Assembly (NCBI RefSeq): GCF_026344035.1
Contig: NZ_JAPKND010000004.1
Location: 124,001 to 188,000, forward strand
Origin: Alcaligenes endophyticus
Lineage (GTDB): Bacteria; Pseudomonadota; Gammaproteobacteria; Burkholderiales; Burkholderiaceae_B
Direction: 5' to 3'
DNA: 64,000 bases
Made by a program: the position numbers and the translations under genes
Part shown: positions 26,804 to 36,282 of the stretch, in pieces
Layout of the letters: every line of letters starts with the position of its first letter
Position numbering within the stretch: position 1 is the first letter of the stretch
Notes under the pieces: generated by a model
Told to the model about the DNA's origin: nothing
The model's database searches: none
What the model saw: only the letters and a program-made list of their open reading frames with translations

Positions 26804-27724
26804 ATGTTTATTTACGCACTTAAACGCATTTTCGGCATGATCCCCACCTTAATCATCGTACTGGTGGCGGTCTTCATGTTTGTTCACTTACTACCCGGCG
26901 ACCCGGCGGCCTTAGTGGCAGGCCCTGATGCCGATGGTGCCACCATTGAGCTTATCCGTCACCAGATGGGATTGGACAGGTCGTTACCTGAACAGTTTAT
27001 GCATTATGTCGTCAATCTGTTGCAAGGCGATTTCGGCACCTCCTTGCGAATCAATCAACCCGTTTCCAGATTGATCGCGGAGCGCTTTTTCCCCACCATG
27101 ATGCTAACGGTTACCAGCATGGTGTGGGCTATAGTTTTTGGTCTGGTAGTCGGGATCATTTCTGCCGTTTGGCGCAACAAATGGCCTGACCATCTGGGCA
27201 TGTCAGTAGCCGTATCGGGAATTTCCTTCCCTGCCTTTGCGCTAGGTATGGTGCTGATCCAACTTTTTTCTGTCTATCTAGGTTGGCTGCCCTCTATCGG
27301 TGCGAGCAGTTGGCAGCATTACATACTGCCCTCTATTACCCTTGGCGCCGGTGTGGCCGCCATTATGGCCCGCTTCACGCGCGCCTCATTTGTGGAAGTG
27401 ATCAAAGAAGACTTCGTTCGTACTGCACGCGCTAAAGGTTTGAGTGAAGAGCGTGTGATCAACAAACACGTATTACGTAATGCCTTAATTCCAGTGGTCA
27501 CCATGATGGGCTTACAGTTTGGGACACTGTTGGGTGGCTCAATCGTTGTGGAAGCGGTTTTTAGCTGGCCCGGCATGGGCAGTCTGCTGATTGACTCAGT
27601 CAATATGCGTGATTACCCCGTAATACAAGGCTTGATTTTACTTTTCTCGCTAGAGTTCCTGCTCATTAATCTGGCCGTAGACTTACTCTACGGGGCGATT
27701 AATCCAGCCATACGTCTGAAATAA
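26804..27724 (+). CDS. Peptide ABC transporter permease (DppB/GsiC-like)
   Basis: 306-residue inner-membrane permease with an N-terminal signal-anchor helix, the [12 protein letters not shown] motif near residues 29-40 typical of DppB/OppB, a docking loop [21 protein letters not shown] near 209-229, and six predicted helices. It forms the channel together with the DppC-like protein 14 bases downstream. Confidence 0.93.
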   Translation: MFIYALKRIFGMIPTLIIVLVAVFMFVHLLPGDPAALVAGPDADGATIELIRHQMGLDRSLPEQFMHYVVNLLQGDFGTSLRINQPVSRLIAERFFPTMMLTVTSMVWAIVFGLVVGIISAVWRNKWPDHLGMSVAVSGISFPAFALGMVLIQLFSVYLGWLPSIGASSWQHYILPSITLGAGVAAIMARFTRASFVEVIKEDFVRTARAKGLSEERVINKHVLRNALIPVVTMMGLQFGTLLGGSIVVEAVFSWPGMGSLLIDSVNMRDYPVIQGLILLFSLEFLLINLAVDLLYGAINPAIRLK

Positions 27725-27738
27725 GCAAAGGACCCATC

Positions 27739-28635
27739 ATGAGCTCCAACTTTGTACCCAATGCTGCGGTCAACAGTGCTGAAGAAGAAAAAATTCTGAC
27801 GCCCATGGCTGAGTGTTGGCGTAAATTTAAACAACAAAAACTGGCTGTTGTAGCCGCTATTTTTATTGCATTTCTGGTTGTACTGGCTATCTTGGCCCCC
27901 TGGATCGTGCCTTACAACGCTGAGAACTACTTCGATTACGATGCCTTAAACCAAGGTCCCTCGTGGCAGCACTGGTTTGGTGTGGACTCACTCGGCCGAG
28001 ACATATTAAGCCGCATCTTGATGGGCTCGCGTATTTCCTTATCAGCCGGTTTAATATCCGTCGCCTTAGGGGCTATCGTAGGTACTTTTTTCGGATTGAT
28101 GGCAGGCTATTACGAAGGCTGGTGGGATCGCATCACTATGCGCATGTCTGATGTACTCTTCGCGTTTCCAGGCATGTTACTAGCGATTGGAGTGGTCGCT
28201 GTGCTGGGTTCTAGCATCATCAATGTCATTATCGCGGTGGCCGTCTTCAGTGTGCCAGCCTTTGCTCGTTTAGTACGTGGCAATACTTTATCCATTAAAC
28301 ATATGACGTACATTGAGGCTGAGCGCAGCATCGGGGCATCGGACTGGACCATTATCTTTAAACATATTTTACCCAGTACGATATCTCCTATCGTGGTCTA
28401 CGGTACCATGCGTATCGGGACATCCATCATCACGGCGGCTAGCTTGTCATTCCTAGGAATGGGTGCCCAGCCACCTACTCCAGAGTGGGGCGCTATGCTG
28501 AACGATGCCCGCTCTGACATGGTTTTGGCGCCTCATGTGGCCTTGTTCCCTGCCTTGGCAATATTTTTAACCGTCTTGGCGTTTAACTTGGTTGGCGACG
28601 GCCTGCGCGACGCGCTAGACCCAAAAGTAGATTAA
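27739..28635 (+). CDS. Peptide ABC transporter permease (DppC/GsiD-like)
   Basis: 298-residue inner-membrane permease with a cytoplasmic N-terminus, [21 protein letters not shown] near 78-98 (the DppC signature) and the docking loop [20 protein letters not shown]. It ends the operon; its stop codon overlaps that of the convergent LysR gene (TAA on each strand sharing bases 28633-28634), leaving no room for a terminator between them. Confidence 0.93.
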   Translation: MSSNFVPNAAVNSAEEEKILTPMAECWRKFKQQKLAVVAAIFIAFLVVLAILAPWIVPYNAENYFDYDALNQGPSWQHWFGVDSLGRDILSRILMGSRISLSAGLISVALGAIVGTFFGLMAGYYEGWWDRITMRMSDVLFAFPGMLLAIGVVAVLGSSIINVIIAVAVFSVPAFARLVRGNTLSIKHMTYIEAERSIGASDWTIIFKHILPSTISPIVVYGTMRIGTSIITAASLSFLGMGAQPPTPEWGAMLNDARSDMVLAPHVALFPALAIFLTVLAFNLVGDGLRDALDPKVD

Positions 28636-29555
28636 AAATGTAGATCTGCGGATGAAGGCGGCACCGTCAATTGGGCCGCTTTTTTTCGCAATAAATCCAT
28701 GTAGTGGCGTGCCAATAATGAAGGCGTACTGCGGTTAGGTGTCGCCATATACACGGATGTATCTAAAGCGGGCTCAAAAGGCCTAATGGCTAAGCGCCCT
28801 GCGAACGAACGAGCCACGTAAGGGTTCACCACCCCTAAGCCAGATCCTTCGGCCACCAACGCACAAATGGTAATCGACGAAGTAGCCGCGATAGTGCGCT
28901 CAGGCTCTATACCCAAGTCGCGCATAATGCCTCGTAAACGTATCGTAAAGTCATCATTATCACTTAACGACAATAAGCGATCTTGTAATAAATCGCTGGG
29001 CTGAATACACGCCCGACTCGCCAATGGATGAAGACTGGGCATCACACAAACAGCCTGAGACTGGTGCACCCGTTCGGCCTCAAAATCAGACTCAAGATTA
29101 CCTGTACTGAACGCCACATCGATAAGATCTTGATGCAAGTAATCCACCAATTGCTGTGTCGTCGTTGTCTGTACTTCGATGTGTACATCAGGAAATAGCG
29201 TCAAGAACTCCTGTGTGACTGGTGGCAGTAGGCCTAATGCCAAGGTAGATGTGCTTCCTAAGCGCAGCACGCCCACACCTGAACGACGCATGATGGCGAT
29301 GACATTTTCAATACTTTCTAAGCCATCAAAGTGTTTTTGTATGGTTTTGTATAACAGCTTCGCTTCGCTGGTAGGCCGCAAGCGCCCGCGATGCAGCTCG
29401 AACAGCTCTAGCTCAGTCGCCGATTGTATTTCGCTAAGGCGTCGGCTAATAGAGGGTTGCGTTGTATTCAGGTACTCGGCAGCGCGTATCGTCGTTCCCA
29501 ATTCCATGACTGCTTTAAAAGCCAGTATTTGTTGAAAATTAAGGGGTCTGGACAT
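28632..29555 (-). CDS. LysR-family transcriptional regulator
   Basis: 307-residue LTTR. The helix-turn-helix lies in [39 protein letters not shown] at residues 5-43, then the two-lobe effector domain with [14 protein letters not shown]. The reading frame is open to 29630, but ATG 29555 (MSRPLNFQQ) matches normal LysR starts and avoids a 25-residue extension. It is divergent from the beta-propeller gene and convergent with the peptide importer, so either may be its target; a perfect dyad sits just upstream. Confidence 0.9.
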   Translation of the reverse strand: MSRPLNFQQILAFKAVMELGTTIRAAEYLNTTQPSISRRLSEIQSATELELFELHRGRLRPTSEAKLLYKTIQKHFDGLESIENVIAIMRRSGVGVLRLGSTSTLALGLLPPVTQEFLTLFPDVHIEVQTTTTQQLVDYLHQDLIDVAFSTGNLESDFEAERVHQSQAVCVMPSLHPLASRACIQPSDLLQDRLLSLSDNDDFTIRLRGIMRDLGIEPERTIAATSSITICALVAEGSGLGVVNPYVARSFAGRLAIRPFEPALDTSVYMATPNRSTPSLLARHYMDLLRKKAAQLTVPPSSADLHF

Positions 29556-29600
29556 ACTTAAGCGCCTAAAAAACTCTATATCAAAACTGAATAGATTGTA

Positions 29601-29619
29601 CAACAAAAAGAATTTGTTG
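29601..29619. promoter_or_regulatory. Perfect dyad in the LysR/beta-propeller divergent promoter
   Basis: CAACAAA (29601-29607), five-base spacer, TTTGTTG (29613-29619), a perfect 7-bp inverted repeat. A consensus -35 box TTGACA overlaps it at 29617-29622 on the plus strand, pointing at the beta-propeller gene; the expected -10 is weak. This is the likely LysR binding site for autoregulation and control of the divergent gene. Confidence 0.5.
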
Positions 29620-29705
29620 ACATACCCCATGAGTGCTAACTTGAGTCTTGCATGACGGCTGAACTCGTCCTCTTATGAGCTTATATCCGAGTGGGAACTC
29701 TTTGC

Positions 29706-30986
29706 ATGTCTGAAAAAATTATCAAGTACCCCTGCCCCATACGCCGTGCTGGCACAGGGCCTAAACATCATTTCTTTGGTTACTACAATAAGTCAACCTG
29801 GGATCGCTCCGATCGCTATCTATTAGCCAATCAGGTTCCCATGATGGATGCCGACTTACAAGCGGACTTAGAAGCTGAAATCGGTTTTTTTGATTTAGAA
29901 AACCAAGATGCCTTTACCGTGGTTGACACCACCACCACGTGGAACTGGCAAATGGGTTGCCAATCCCAGTGGTTAGATGGTCAGCCTGGCCGTCAAATTA
30001 TCTATAACATCCGCAGCCAGAATACTCAGTCACCGTACCCTAACTTAGGTTCGCGTATTTTCAATATTGATACCGGAACCAGTCGTGATTTAGACCTTCC
30101 CATCTACGTTGTGGCGCCCAACAGTCAGTTTGCCATTAGCATTGACTACCGCCGCCTATGGATCACGCACGAAACAATCGGCTATTGTGACGCAGAGCCC
30201 CAAGCACCATTAGCGCTGGCCCCAACCACAGATGGTCTGCGCTACCTAGACCTGAACACAGGCGAACATCAGCTTTTAGTCAGTTATGCTGATTTGAAGA
30301 GTTTTCACCATGTACCCTCTATGGATAAAGCCATACACTGGGTTAGCCATATAGAGATCAATCCAGCTTCGTCGCGTATCTTATTCCTTCACCGCTGGAC
30401 CGAGCGAGTGAAAGATGAAACATGTTTCTTACATCGCCTGATCACCATCAACCCCGATGGTACTGATATGCGTTTACTTGAATGCTCCGATCACCCCTTG
30501 CCCCAGTTGGCCGAGGACTTCGATCCCAGTGCTGTAGGTACTTTTGATTACGAAAAATCCGAATACCAGATATCTCACCCCCTATGGTGCGATGACAACC
30601 GTATTATCGTTTGGGGGCCCCATCAAGGCAGCATCCATTACCATCTTTATACGGACGCGGATAATGGCCCAGTAGAAGTCGTAGGCGCTACCGTACTAGA
30701 TGAAAACGGCCACATGACCTTTTCTCCTGTGAATAAACGGTGGTTGTTGAGCGACACTTACCCAGACTCAGAAACGAATCAACGCATTCTTTTCTTGTAC
30801 GATATGGAACAAGATCTACGTTATGACTTGGGTAGCTTTTACACGGACCCAAACTTACGCAAGGAAAATCGCTGTGATTTGCACCCACGCTGGAGCCGCG
30901 ACGGCCAGCTCGTTTGCATAGACTCAGTGCATGAAAACATACGTCAAATGTACATCATTGATGTCAGCGAGTTAGTAGGCAAGTAA
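29706..30986 (+). CDS. Beta-propeller (PD40/TolB-like) protein of unknown function
   Basis: 426-residue cytoplasmic protein without signal peptide. It has repeated blade-like blocks: HHFFGYYNKSTWDRSDRYLL near 23-42, NWQMGCQSQWL near 80-90, SRIFNIDTGTSRDL near 117-130, a conserved SHIEINPASSRILFLHR segment, and a C-terminal DLHPRWSRDGQLVCIDS typical of PD40 blades. I recognise the family as widespread but functionally undescribed; a remote resemblance to oligogalacturonate-lyase-type propellers exists. ATG 29706 is preferred to the in-frame GTG 29691. It may be co-regulated with the adjacent LysR. No function should be assumed. Confidence 0.65.
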   Translation: MSEKIIKYPCPIRRAGTGPKHHFFGYYNKSTWDRSDRYLLANQVPMMDADLQADLEAEIGFFDLENQDAFTVVDTTTTWNWQMGCQSQWLDGQPGRQIIYNIRSQNTQSPYPNLGSRIFNIDTGTSRDLDLPIYVVAPNSQFAISIDYRRLWITHETIGYCDAEPQAPLALAPTTDGLRYLDLNTGEHQLLVSYADLKSFHHVPSMDKAIHWVSHIEINPASSRILFLHRWTERVKDETCFLHRLITINPDGTDMRLLECSDHPLPQLAEDFDPSAVGTFDYEKSEYQISHPLWCDDNRIIVWGPHQGSIHYHLYTDADNGPVEVVGATVLDENGHMTFSPVNKRWLLSDTYPDSETNQRILFLYDMEQDLRYDLGSFYTDPNLRKENRCDLHPRWSRDGQLVCIDSVHENIRQMYIIDVSELVGK

Positions 30987-31004
30987 AGTTTTTCTACCCT
31001 AACG

Positions 31005-31042
31005 AAAAACCCCGTAGGCAAGCTCCAAGCTTGCCTACGGGG
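31005..31042 (-). terminator. Strong terminator between beta-propeller and DAO-type oxidase genes
   Basis: 15-bp perfect stem (31010-31024 with 31028-31042) and a three-base loop, followed on the minus strand by TTTTTCG. It mainly serves the oxidase gene, and lies between convergent genes. Confidence 0.85.
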
Positions 31043-31060
31043 CTCAAGTATGCAGTCCTG

Positions 31061-32194
31061 TTAAACCCGCCAGCTTCCTGCAGGCACTATTTCTCGGCCT
31101 GGTTGCATAGCCTGCCAAGATAACGCCTCTAGCGCTGCTCTGGGTCTGCTCTGTAAGAGCAAATGACTGGCTAACTCAGAGGCTGCTAACAATCCATGTA
31201 GCGCACTGCCACCAAAAGCCGTAAACCAAAAAAATGGATGACTATTAGGCTCCCAGCCCACTACATAATGCCCATCCTTAGCTTGGCATAAGCGTTCGAC
31301 CCAACTAGAAACGGGAAAACGTGCTCGTATACGACTCACACTTTCCAGTTGATAGATGCTATAGGCTAAATCTATTTGCGCACGTCGTGCCATTGTCTGA
31401 GCCTGCTCAGTACTTACGTAAGGGACAAGGCTGGAAGTTAAACAAATGTGCCGCTCTAACGTGCGCAAGGTATAACTGGCGTCAATACCTGCCACCACAG
31501 CGTTCTGGCGGCTAACCCCGTCAAACTCAGCATCAAACAGAAAATGGGTATATTCGCTCGTCACCAGATCCTTAGCACCCACCCCACAAAGCTCGGCTAG
31601 GTCGTTCGCCCCTGCCCCAGCAGCATTAATCAATACGCTGGCCTCCAAGCTCATCCCGTTAGCTAATCTCACGTGCCACCGCCCAGCGTTATAAATGGCT
31701 TCGGTGACTGCGCTATCAACTAAAAACCGACAGCCTGCCTGCTGCGCCTGCTCAGTCAACCAAGACTGCATCCCTAGGGCATTGACCTCCAGAACTTGAT
31801 CAAGCAACAAGCCTCCTTCAAGATAGTCATCCCGCAAAACGGGCAATAACTCTCGTAGATGCCCTGCTGACACTAAGCGCGTTGCCTCTCCCGTGAGTTG
31901 CAAAAGCCGCTGTCGCTGCTGTAGCAGTGCACCTTGGCCCACTGCAGCGGTATACAGAAATGGCCTCCACTGGCTCCACCCTTGCTGCTCTAATTGGGGC
32001 ACACTGAGGGCACATAACTCACGTACCAACTGGGGTTGCCCATCCGTTCTAGCGATGCCACAGGCCCATCCCCGAGCATTCAGTACATGGCCAGGGGTTT
32101 TATCAATAACCAGAACCTTAGCATGCTGAGCCAAGTAAAAACTCAGGGCTGATCCGGCCATACCAGCACCAATAATTAAGAAGTCTACGCGCAC
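31061..32194 (-). CDS. FAD-dependent amino-acid oxidase/dehydrogenase (DAO family)
   Basis: 377-residue flavoprotein of the DAO family, which oxidises amines or D-amino acids. The dinucleotide motif IIGAGMAGSALS near residues 6-17, the ATG/AAGAGAN segment near 189-196 and the C-terminal FGGSALHGLLAASELA are seen. GTG 32194 (preceded by GAGG at good spacing) is preferred to ATG 32212, which has no ribosome site. Candidates are D-amino-acid dehydrogenase or glycine/sarcosine oxidase; its position beside catabolic loci suggests amino-acid salvage. The substrate is not determinable. Confidence 0.8.
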   Translation of the reverse strand: MRVDFLIIGAGMAGSALSFYLAQHAKVLVIDKTPGHVLNARGWACGIARTDGQPQLVRELCALSVPQLEQQGWSQWRPFLYTAAVGQGALLQQRQRLLQLTGEATRLVSAGHLRELLPVLRDDYLEGGLLLDQVLEVNALGMQSWLTEQAQQAGCRFLVDSAVTEAIYNAGRWHVRLANGMSLEASVLINAAGAGANDLAELCGVGAKDLVTSEYTHFLFDAEFDGVSRQNAVVAGIDASYTLRTLERHICLTSSLVPYVSTEQAQTMARRAQIDLAYSIYQLESVSRIRARFPVSSWVERLCQAKDGHYVVGWEPNSHPFFWFTAFGGSALHGLLAASELASHLLLQSRPRAALEALSWQAMQPGREIVPAGSWRV

Positions 32195-32435
32195 ACTACA
32201 CCTCGAGCACATCTAGCGGAGCCGCCATCGACAGAAACAATGCCAAATAGCAATAATACGCACAAATGGAAATAAACAGAGAAGTGCACTATACACTATG
32301 AATAAAGGAAACACATAACATGTATTTTGCGCATACATACGCGAAAAAAGTACGTTTTGTTCCTGTATTTGACTATGTCAAAACAAATGCGGAAGCATCA
32401 AATGCAAACACTCTACCTATGCCGTTTTCGGCAGG

Positions 32436-32990
32436 TTAATACTCCGACATGGCCGCATCCAACTGAGCCACATAAGGTTGCACCAAGGGCACCAAATCAC
32501 GCGTTGCAACTAACGCCAGCACCTGCTGTTTGCTTTGTGCAAAACTTTTTAATAATTGCTCCAGCTCGGCCGTAGAATATTGCCGCGCATTGGCATTCAA
32601 AACCTTTTCCAGCTCATTAAGCTCTGTGTATAGCTGCTCAATCGCCTGCGCATCGGCCATGTATTGGCGGGTCATCTGTACCTGGTCTGCTACTAACGTC
32701 CACTGCTCAATACTGTCAAAACCGTAGGCTCGTACTTGGCGGTCAAGTTGACGATAGGTCTCTGTCCCATTAGCTTGCGCAGCCTGTTCTATAGCGTGAT
32801 AGAGCGCCGCTCCCGGCTCTTGCCAAAACAAACCATCGCGTATCAATTCGTACAGCGTTGCTTGCATAGCAGGTAGGCTCGCCACGTATTGACGTACATG
32901 CAGGTCGCTGAGCGAATCATCAGCATAAGCGCCTGTCGGTGCAAAACCGAGAAAAAACGCGCAGCAAATACCTATCACTCGTTTGATCAT
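32436..32990 (-). CDS. Exported helical protein of unknown function
   Basis: 184-residue protein with a Sec signal peptide (1 to about 23, ending GAYA) and a mature part predicted mainly helical, rich in Gln, Glu, Ala and Leu. YVASLPAMQATLYELI near 35-50, and YGFDSIEQWTLVADQV near 88-103, are the best-conserved-looking stretches. I do not recognise the family. Likely periplasmic; no function assigned. Confidence 0.6.
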   Translation of the reverse strand: MIKRVIGICCAFFLGFAPTGAYADDSLSDLHVRQYVASLPAMQATLYELIRDGLFWQEPGAALYHAIEQAAQANGTETYRQLDRQVRAYGFDSIEQWTLVADQVQMTRQYMADAQAIEQLYTELNELEKVLNANARQYSTAELEQLLKSFAQSKQQVLALVATRDLVPLVQPYVAQLDAAMSEY

Positions 32991-33146
32991 GGGTCACTCC
33001 AGTATTAAAACAGCAGGCTCACCACGAGATTGTAATCAAGGCCTCAAACAAAGCATAGCTCTCCCCGTCAGAGAGAACATAGGAAAAAAACATATTGACA
33101 GATGCAGATCAAAGTAACCCTGGCCTAACAAAATTAGATACCCAAC

Positions 33147-33701
33147 TCATCCCCCTCTGTTCGCTGCTGGCCCCTGAGGGCAGACTGCATCAAATTCCGT
33201 ACATACAGTCTGCTGTCGGGCATCTAATAGCTCCTCCAAGGGAACTTCAGTGGTGTCTTTCACGTTTTTTAATGCAATGTAAGTAAAGTGCTTGGCAATA
33301 CCAATTTCCGCCGCAAACATCCGCTGTGAAATAGAATGCAAGTGCGCCACGTCCACGGCCATCACTCGCAATAGATAGTCAAAATCCCCACTAATTAGCG
33401 AACATGACAAAACCTCTGGCATGGCACAAATGTACTTTTCAAAAAGCACAAAGTCTTGTGAAAAATGCTTCTCCAGCGTAATTTCCATAAACACATGCAC
33501 GTGCTGAATTAAACGCTCGGTATTGAGCACAGCCCGGTACTGATTAATCAATTTCGCTTTTTCAAGCTTACGTACTCGCTCAAGACAAGGGCTAGATGAC
33601 AAACCTACTTTCTCGGCCAAAGCCGAGTTCGTAATACGAGCATCTTTTTGCAACAACAAAAGAATCTTTAAATCAATCCGATCAAGTTTGATTTTAAGCA
33701 C
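33147..33701 (-). CDS. Lrp/AsnC-family transcriptional regulator
   Basis: 184-residue regulator with an N-terminal helix-turn-helix (LDRIDLKILLLLQKDARITNSALAEKVGLSSSPCLERVRKLEKAKLI, 6-52) and a C-terminal RAM ligand domain (SGDFDYLLRVM near 104). The last ~20 residues (after EELLDARQ) extend beyond the usual ~155-residue length. The start is GTG 33701, with AGGAGG six bases upstream. It is the last gene of the 12-gene catabolic cluster, so it probably responds to an amino-acid-like intermediate and controls the cluster. Confidence 0.9.
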   Translation of the reverse strand: MLKIKLDRIDLKILLLLQKDARITNSALAEKVGLSSSPCLERVRKLEKAKLINQYRAVLNTERLIQHVHVFMEITLEKHFSQDFVLFEKYICAMPEVLSCSLISGDFDYLLRVMAVDVAHLHSISQRMFAAEIGIAKHFTYIALKNVKDTTEVPLEELLDARQQTVCTEFDAVCPQGPAANRGG

Positions 33702-33743
33702 AGTTGGCCTCCTAGGAGCGATGAGCTGGAACCGCTAACTCTT

Positions 33744-34988
33744 TTACAAAGGACGATTAGCCCTTGCCAGCGCGCTATGCAAAAGCACATTCAAGCCTGG
33801 GCTAAGTTGCTCAGGGGTAGCGTCTTCTTTTTCATTATGAGAGTAGCCCATATCGCAGGGTGTAAATATCATCGCTGTGGGCGCGACCAAAGCAACTTGA
33901 TAAGCATCATGCCCTGCTTGGCTCTTAATTTCCATAGAGTCATACCCCAATTTCTTAACGCTCTGCTTCACTGCTGAGATGACCTCTTTGTCAAAACTAT
34001 CCATGCCGTACTTGAGTTCTTTTACGATCTGGATACTAACTTGAGCTCTTTGCTGCGCCTTACCGATTGCCTGCTTCAACTCTGCCAGCATGCTTTCTAC
34101 GCCTGCTTGCGTCGGATGACGCAAGTCAACCATCATTTCAGCATACTCAGAAATAATCCCTTGTTTATTCGGAAAGGCGACAATACGGGAGGTGGTGGTT
34201 TTCGCGTCTTCCGCATGATATTTCCAGCCAATCTCATTCAGCGCCGTGGTAACGTAGGCCGCTCCTACAATGGCATTTCGACGCTGGTCCATAGGCGTAG
34301 GGCCCACATGTGCAGTTTCTCCCTTGACTTCAATAACCAAACTACGAACAGCATACCCACCCACCACTACCCCCACCTGTTTGCGCTCGGCATCCAAGAT
34401 AGGCCCCTGCTCGATATGCAATTCTAAATAGGTGTCGAGTCGTCGACTTGGCAAGGGTGCTGAGCCTTGATAGCCCGTCGACTGCAGCGCCTGTTCAAAG
34501 GTAATGCCGTCATCGTCTTTCGCATTCAAAATGAAGTCTAAGTCCCAATTGCCACAGAAAGCGGCAGATCCGCCCATGGTAGGCACAAAGCGGGCTCCCT
34601 CTTCGTTGCTCCACACAATGACCTCAAGTGGGCGTAAGGTTTCTATTCCCTCGTCATTGAGAGTACGAATCACCTCCAAACCCGCCAGCACGCCTAAGAT
34701 ACCGTCGTAGCGCCCCCCATTCACCTGAGTATCGAGGTGGCTGCCCATGGCGACGGGATCTGAGCCCGGCACCGTGCCCTCACGCCGAGCAAAAATATTA
34801 CCCACTTGATCAATCGTGATTTCGCACCCTGCCTCCCGACACCATTGCACGAATACATCGCGCATGGCTTTATCCTCCTCGGTAAAGGCTAAGCGCTTTA
34901 GACCTGTTTCTCTATGGGTTCCAATCCCATTGGAAACTACCATCGTTTTCCAGAAACGCGATTCGTTCATTGTGATAGAGTTTTTCAT
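33744..34988 (-). CDS. M20 Zn-dependent hydrolase (N-carbamoyl-L-amino-acid hydrolase/beta-ureidopropionase type)
   Basis: 414-residue member of the HyuC/allantoate-amidohydrolase branch of M20 peptidases, which cleaves N-carbamoyl or related amide bonds. Zn ligands are seen in GSHLDTQVNGGRYDG, WSNEEGARF and LHIEQGPILD; HVGPTPMDQRRN follows, and the C-terminal SQAGHDAYQVALVAPTAMIF carries the last His. The frame is open to 35051, but ATG 34988 with AGG seven bases upstream avoids overlap with the aminotransferase gene and matches family length. It could process the hydantoinase product made by locus A or an amide intermediate of its own cluster. Confidence 0.88.
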   Translation of the reverse strand: MKNSITMNESRFWKTMVVSNGIGTHRETGLKRLAFTEEDKAMRDVFVQWCREAGCEITIDQVGNIFARREGTVPGSDPVAMGSHLDTQVNGGRYDGILGVLAGLEVIRTLNDEGIETLRPLEVIVWSNEEGARFVPTMGGSAAFCGNWDLDFILNAKDDDGITFEQALQSTGYQGSAPLPSRRLDTYLELHIEQGPILDAERKQVGVVVGGYAVRSLVIEVKGETAHVGPTPMDQRRNAIVGAAYVTTALNEIGWKYHAEDAKTTTSRIVAFPNKQGIISEYAEMMVDLRHPTQAGVESMLAELKQAIGKAQQRAQVSIQIVKELKYGMDSFDKEVISAVKQSVKKLGYDSMEIKSQAGHDAYQVALVAPTAMIFTPCDMGYSHNEKEDATPEQLSPGLNVLLHSALARANRPL

Positions 34989-35013
34989 TGCGCTGCCTAT
35001 GTTTCCGTGTAAT

Positions 35014-36282
35014 TTAGTAAAGCTCATTGAACGATGCGTCCAGCGCATCAATAAACTGCTCTGTGTTCGCTATTGAAAAAGGCAAAGGCGGACGTATTTT
35101 CAGCACATTGTTACGCGGCCCCGCCCCGCTGATCAACACTCCCTTATGACGCATGAGATTCACAATCTGCGCGGTTTGCTCGGTGGCGGGCGTCTTGTTT
35201 ACTTTATCTTCTACCAACTCCACCCCAAGAAATAAGCCCGCTCCCCTCACATCCCCGATTAAAGCGTGTTTTTGCCCCAGCTCGTTCAGCGCAGCTTTCA
35301 AGGCACCTCCAACTAGGTGAGTATGCTGTAACAGCCCTTCGCTCTGAATCACATTCATCACCGCAAGGCCCACGGCACACGAAACCGGATTCCCCCCAAA
35401 TGTATTGAAATAACGACACTCACGCCCAAACTGGTCGAACAAATCAGCTTTCCCTACCACCCCAGCCATAGGGTGACCATTACCCATCGGCTTTCCTAGG
35501 GTAACTAAGTCAGGCATGAGTCCATGCCGCTCAAAACCCCACATGTGGGTACCGGTGCGTGCAAAGCCCGCTTGGACCTCGTCGGCAATCAACAGACCGC
35601 CGGCGCCTTTTACGGCAGCGGCCGCTTGCACTAGCGCATCGGTGACATCAGAAAGAACCCCATCACTAGACAAAATCGAGTCAAACATAAAAGCTGCCAC
35701 ACCGATGCCGCGCTGAGCTAAACGTTCAATCGCTCCTTGAACTTCGAGAAGAAACAATTGGCAGGTTTCAACCCCATGGCGATACGGATCGGGCGCTGTC
35801 ACTAATTCCACAAAATCAGGCTGGCTATAAGCGGCCCCTAGGGCAGGGGAGAGTTCAGCGGTAGACTGCGTGACTCCGTGATAAGCATGCCGGGTTACAA
35901 TCACCCCCTTTGCTTTCGTCACACTACGCGCTACGCGCAACGCCAGATCGTTAGACTCACTGCCAGTACACGTAAACATAACTTGCGCCAACGGACTGGG
36001 AAACGTGGCCAACAAAGTTTCGGCGTACTCAAGCACGCTGTCGTGCAAATATCTAGTGTGTGTATTCAGGATGCTGGCCTGAGTACAAAGCGCGTGCACC
36101 ACCTGTGGATGGCAATGGCCCACCACAGGCACATTGTTATACGCGTCTAAGTAAGCCTTGCCTTGGTCATCGTACAACCACACTCCTTGGCCCCTCACTA
36201 GGTGGAGAGGTTCATCATAAAATAGACGATACGCAGGCCCTAGCAATTGCCGACGCCGCTGTAATAAATTTTGATCCACCAT
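35014..36282 (-). CDS. Class III PLP enzyme (phospho-lyase/aminotransferase type)
   Basis: 422-residue class III aminotransferase-fold protein. The PLP Lys lies in LVTLGKPMGNGHPMAG; other markers are DAYNNVPVVGHCHP near 42-55, FTCTGSESNDLALRVAR near 102-118, and DEVQAGFARTGTHMWGF. The N-N-V-P-V-V-G-H-C-H-P block is typical of the group including ethanolamine-phosphate and 5-phosphohydroxylysine phospho-lyases. Its ATG shares a base with the kinase stop (TAATG), and AGGAG lies upstream. The adjacent APH-fold kinase strongly suggests that this enzyme eliminates phosphate and ammonia from the kinase product, though simple transamination cannot be excluded. Confidence 0.85.
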   Translation of the reverse strand: MVDQNLLQRRRQLLGPAYRLFYDEPLHLVRGQGVWLYDDQGKAYLDAYNNVPVVGHCHPQVVHALCTQASILNTHTRYLHDSVLEYAETLLATFPSPLAQVMFTCTGSESNDLALRVARSVTKAKGVIVTRHAYHGVTQSTAELSPALGAAYSQPDFVELVTAPDPYRHGVETCQLFLLEVQGAIERLAQRGIGVAAFMFDSILSSDGVLSDVTDALVQAAAAVKGAGGLLIADEVQAGFARTGTHMWGFERHGLMPDLVTLGKPMGNGHPMAGVVGKADLFDQFGRECRYFNTFGGNPVSCAVGLAVMNVIQSEGLLQHTHLVGGALKAALNELGQKHALIGDVRGAGLFLGVELVEDKVNKTPATEQTAQIVNLMRHKGVLISGAGPRNNVLKIRPPLPFSIANTEQFIDALDASFNELY

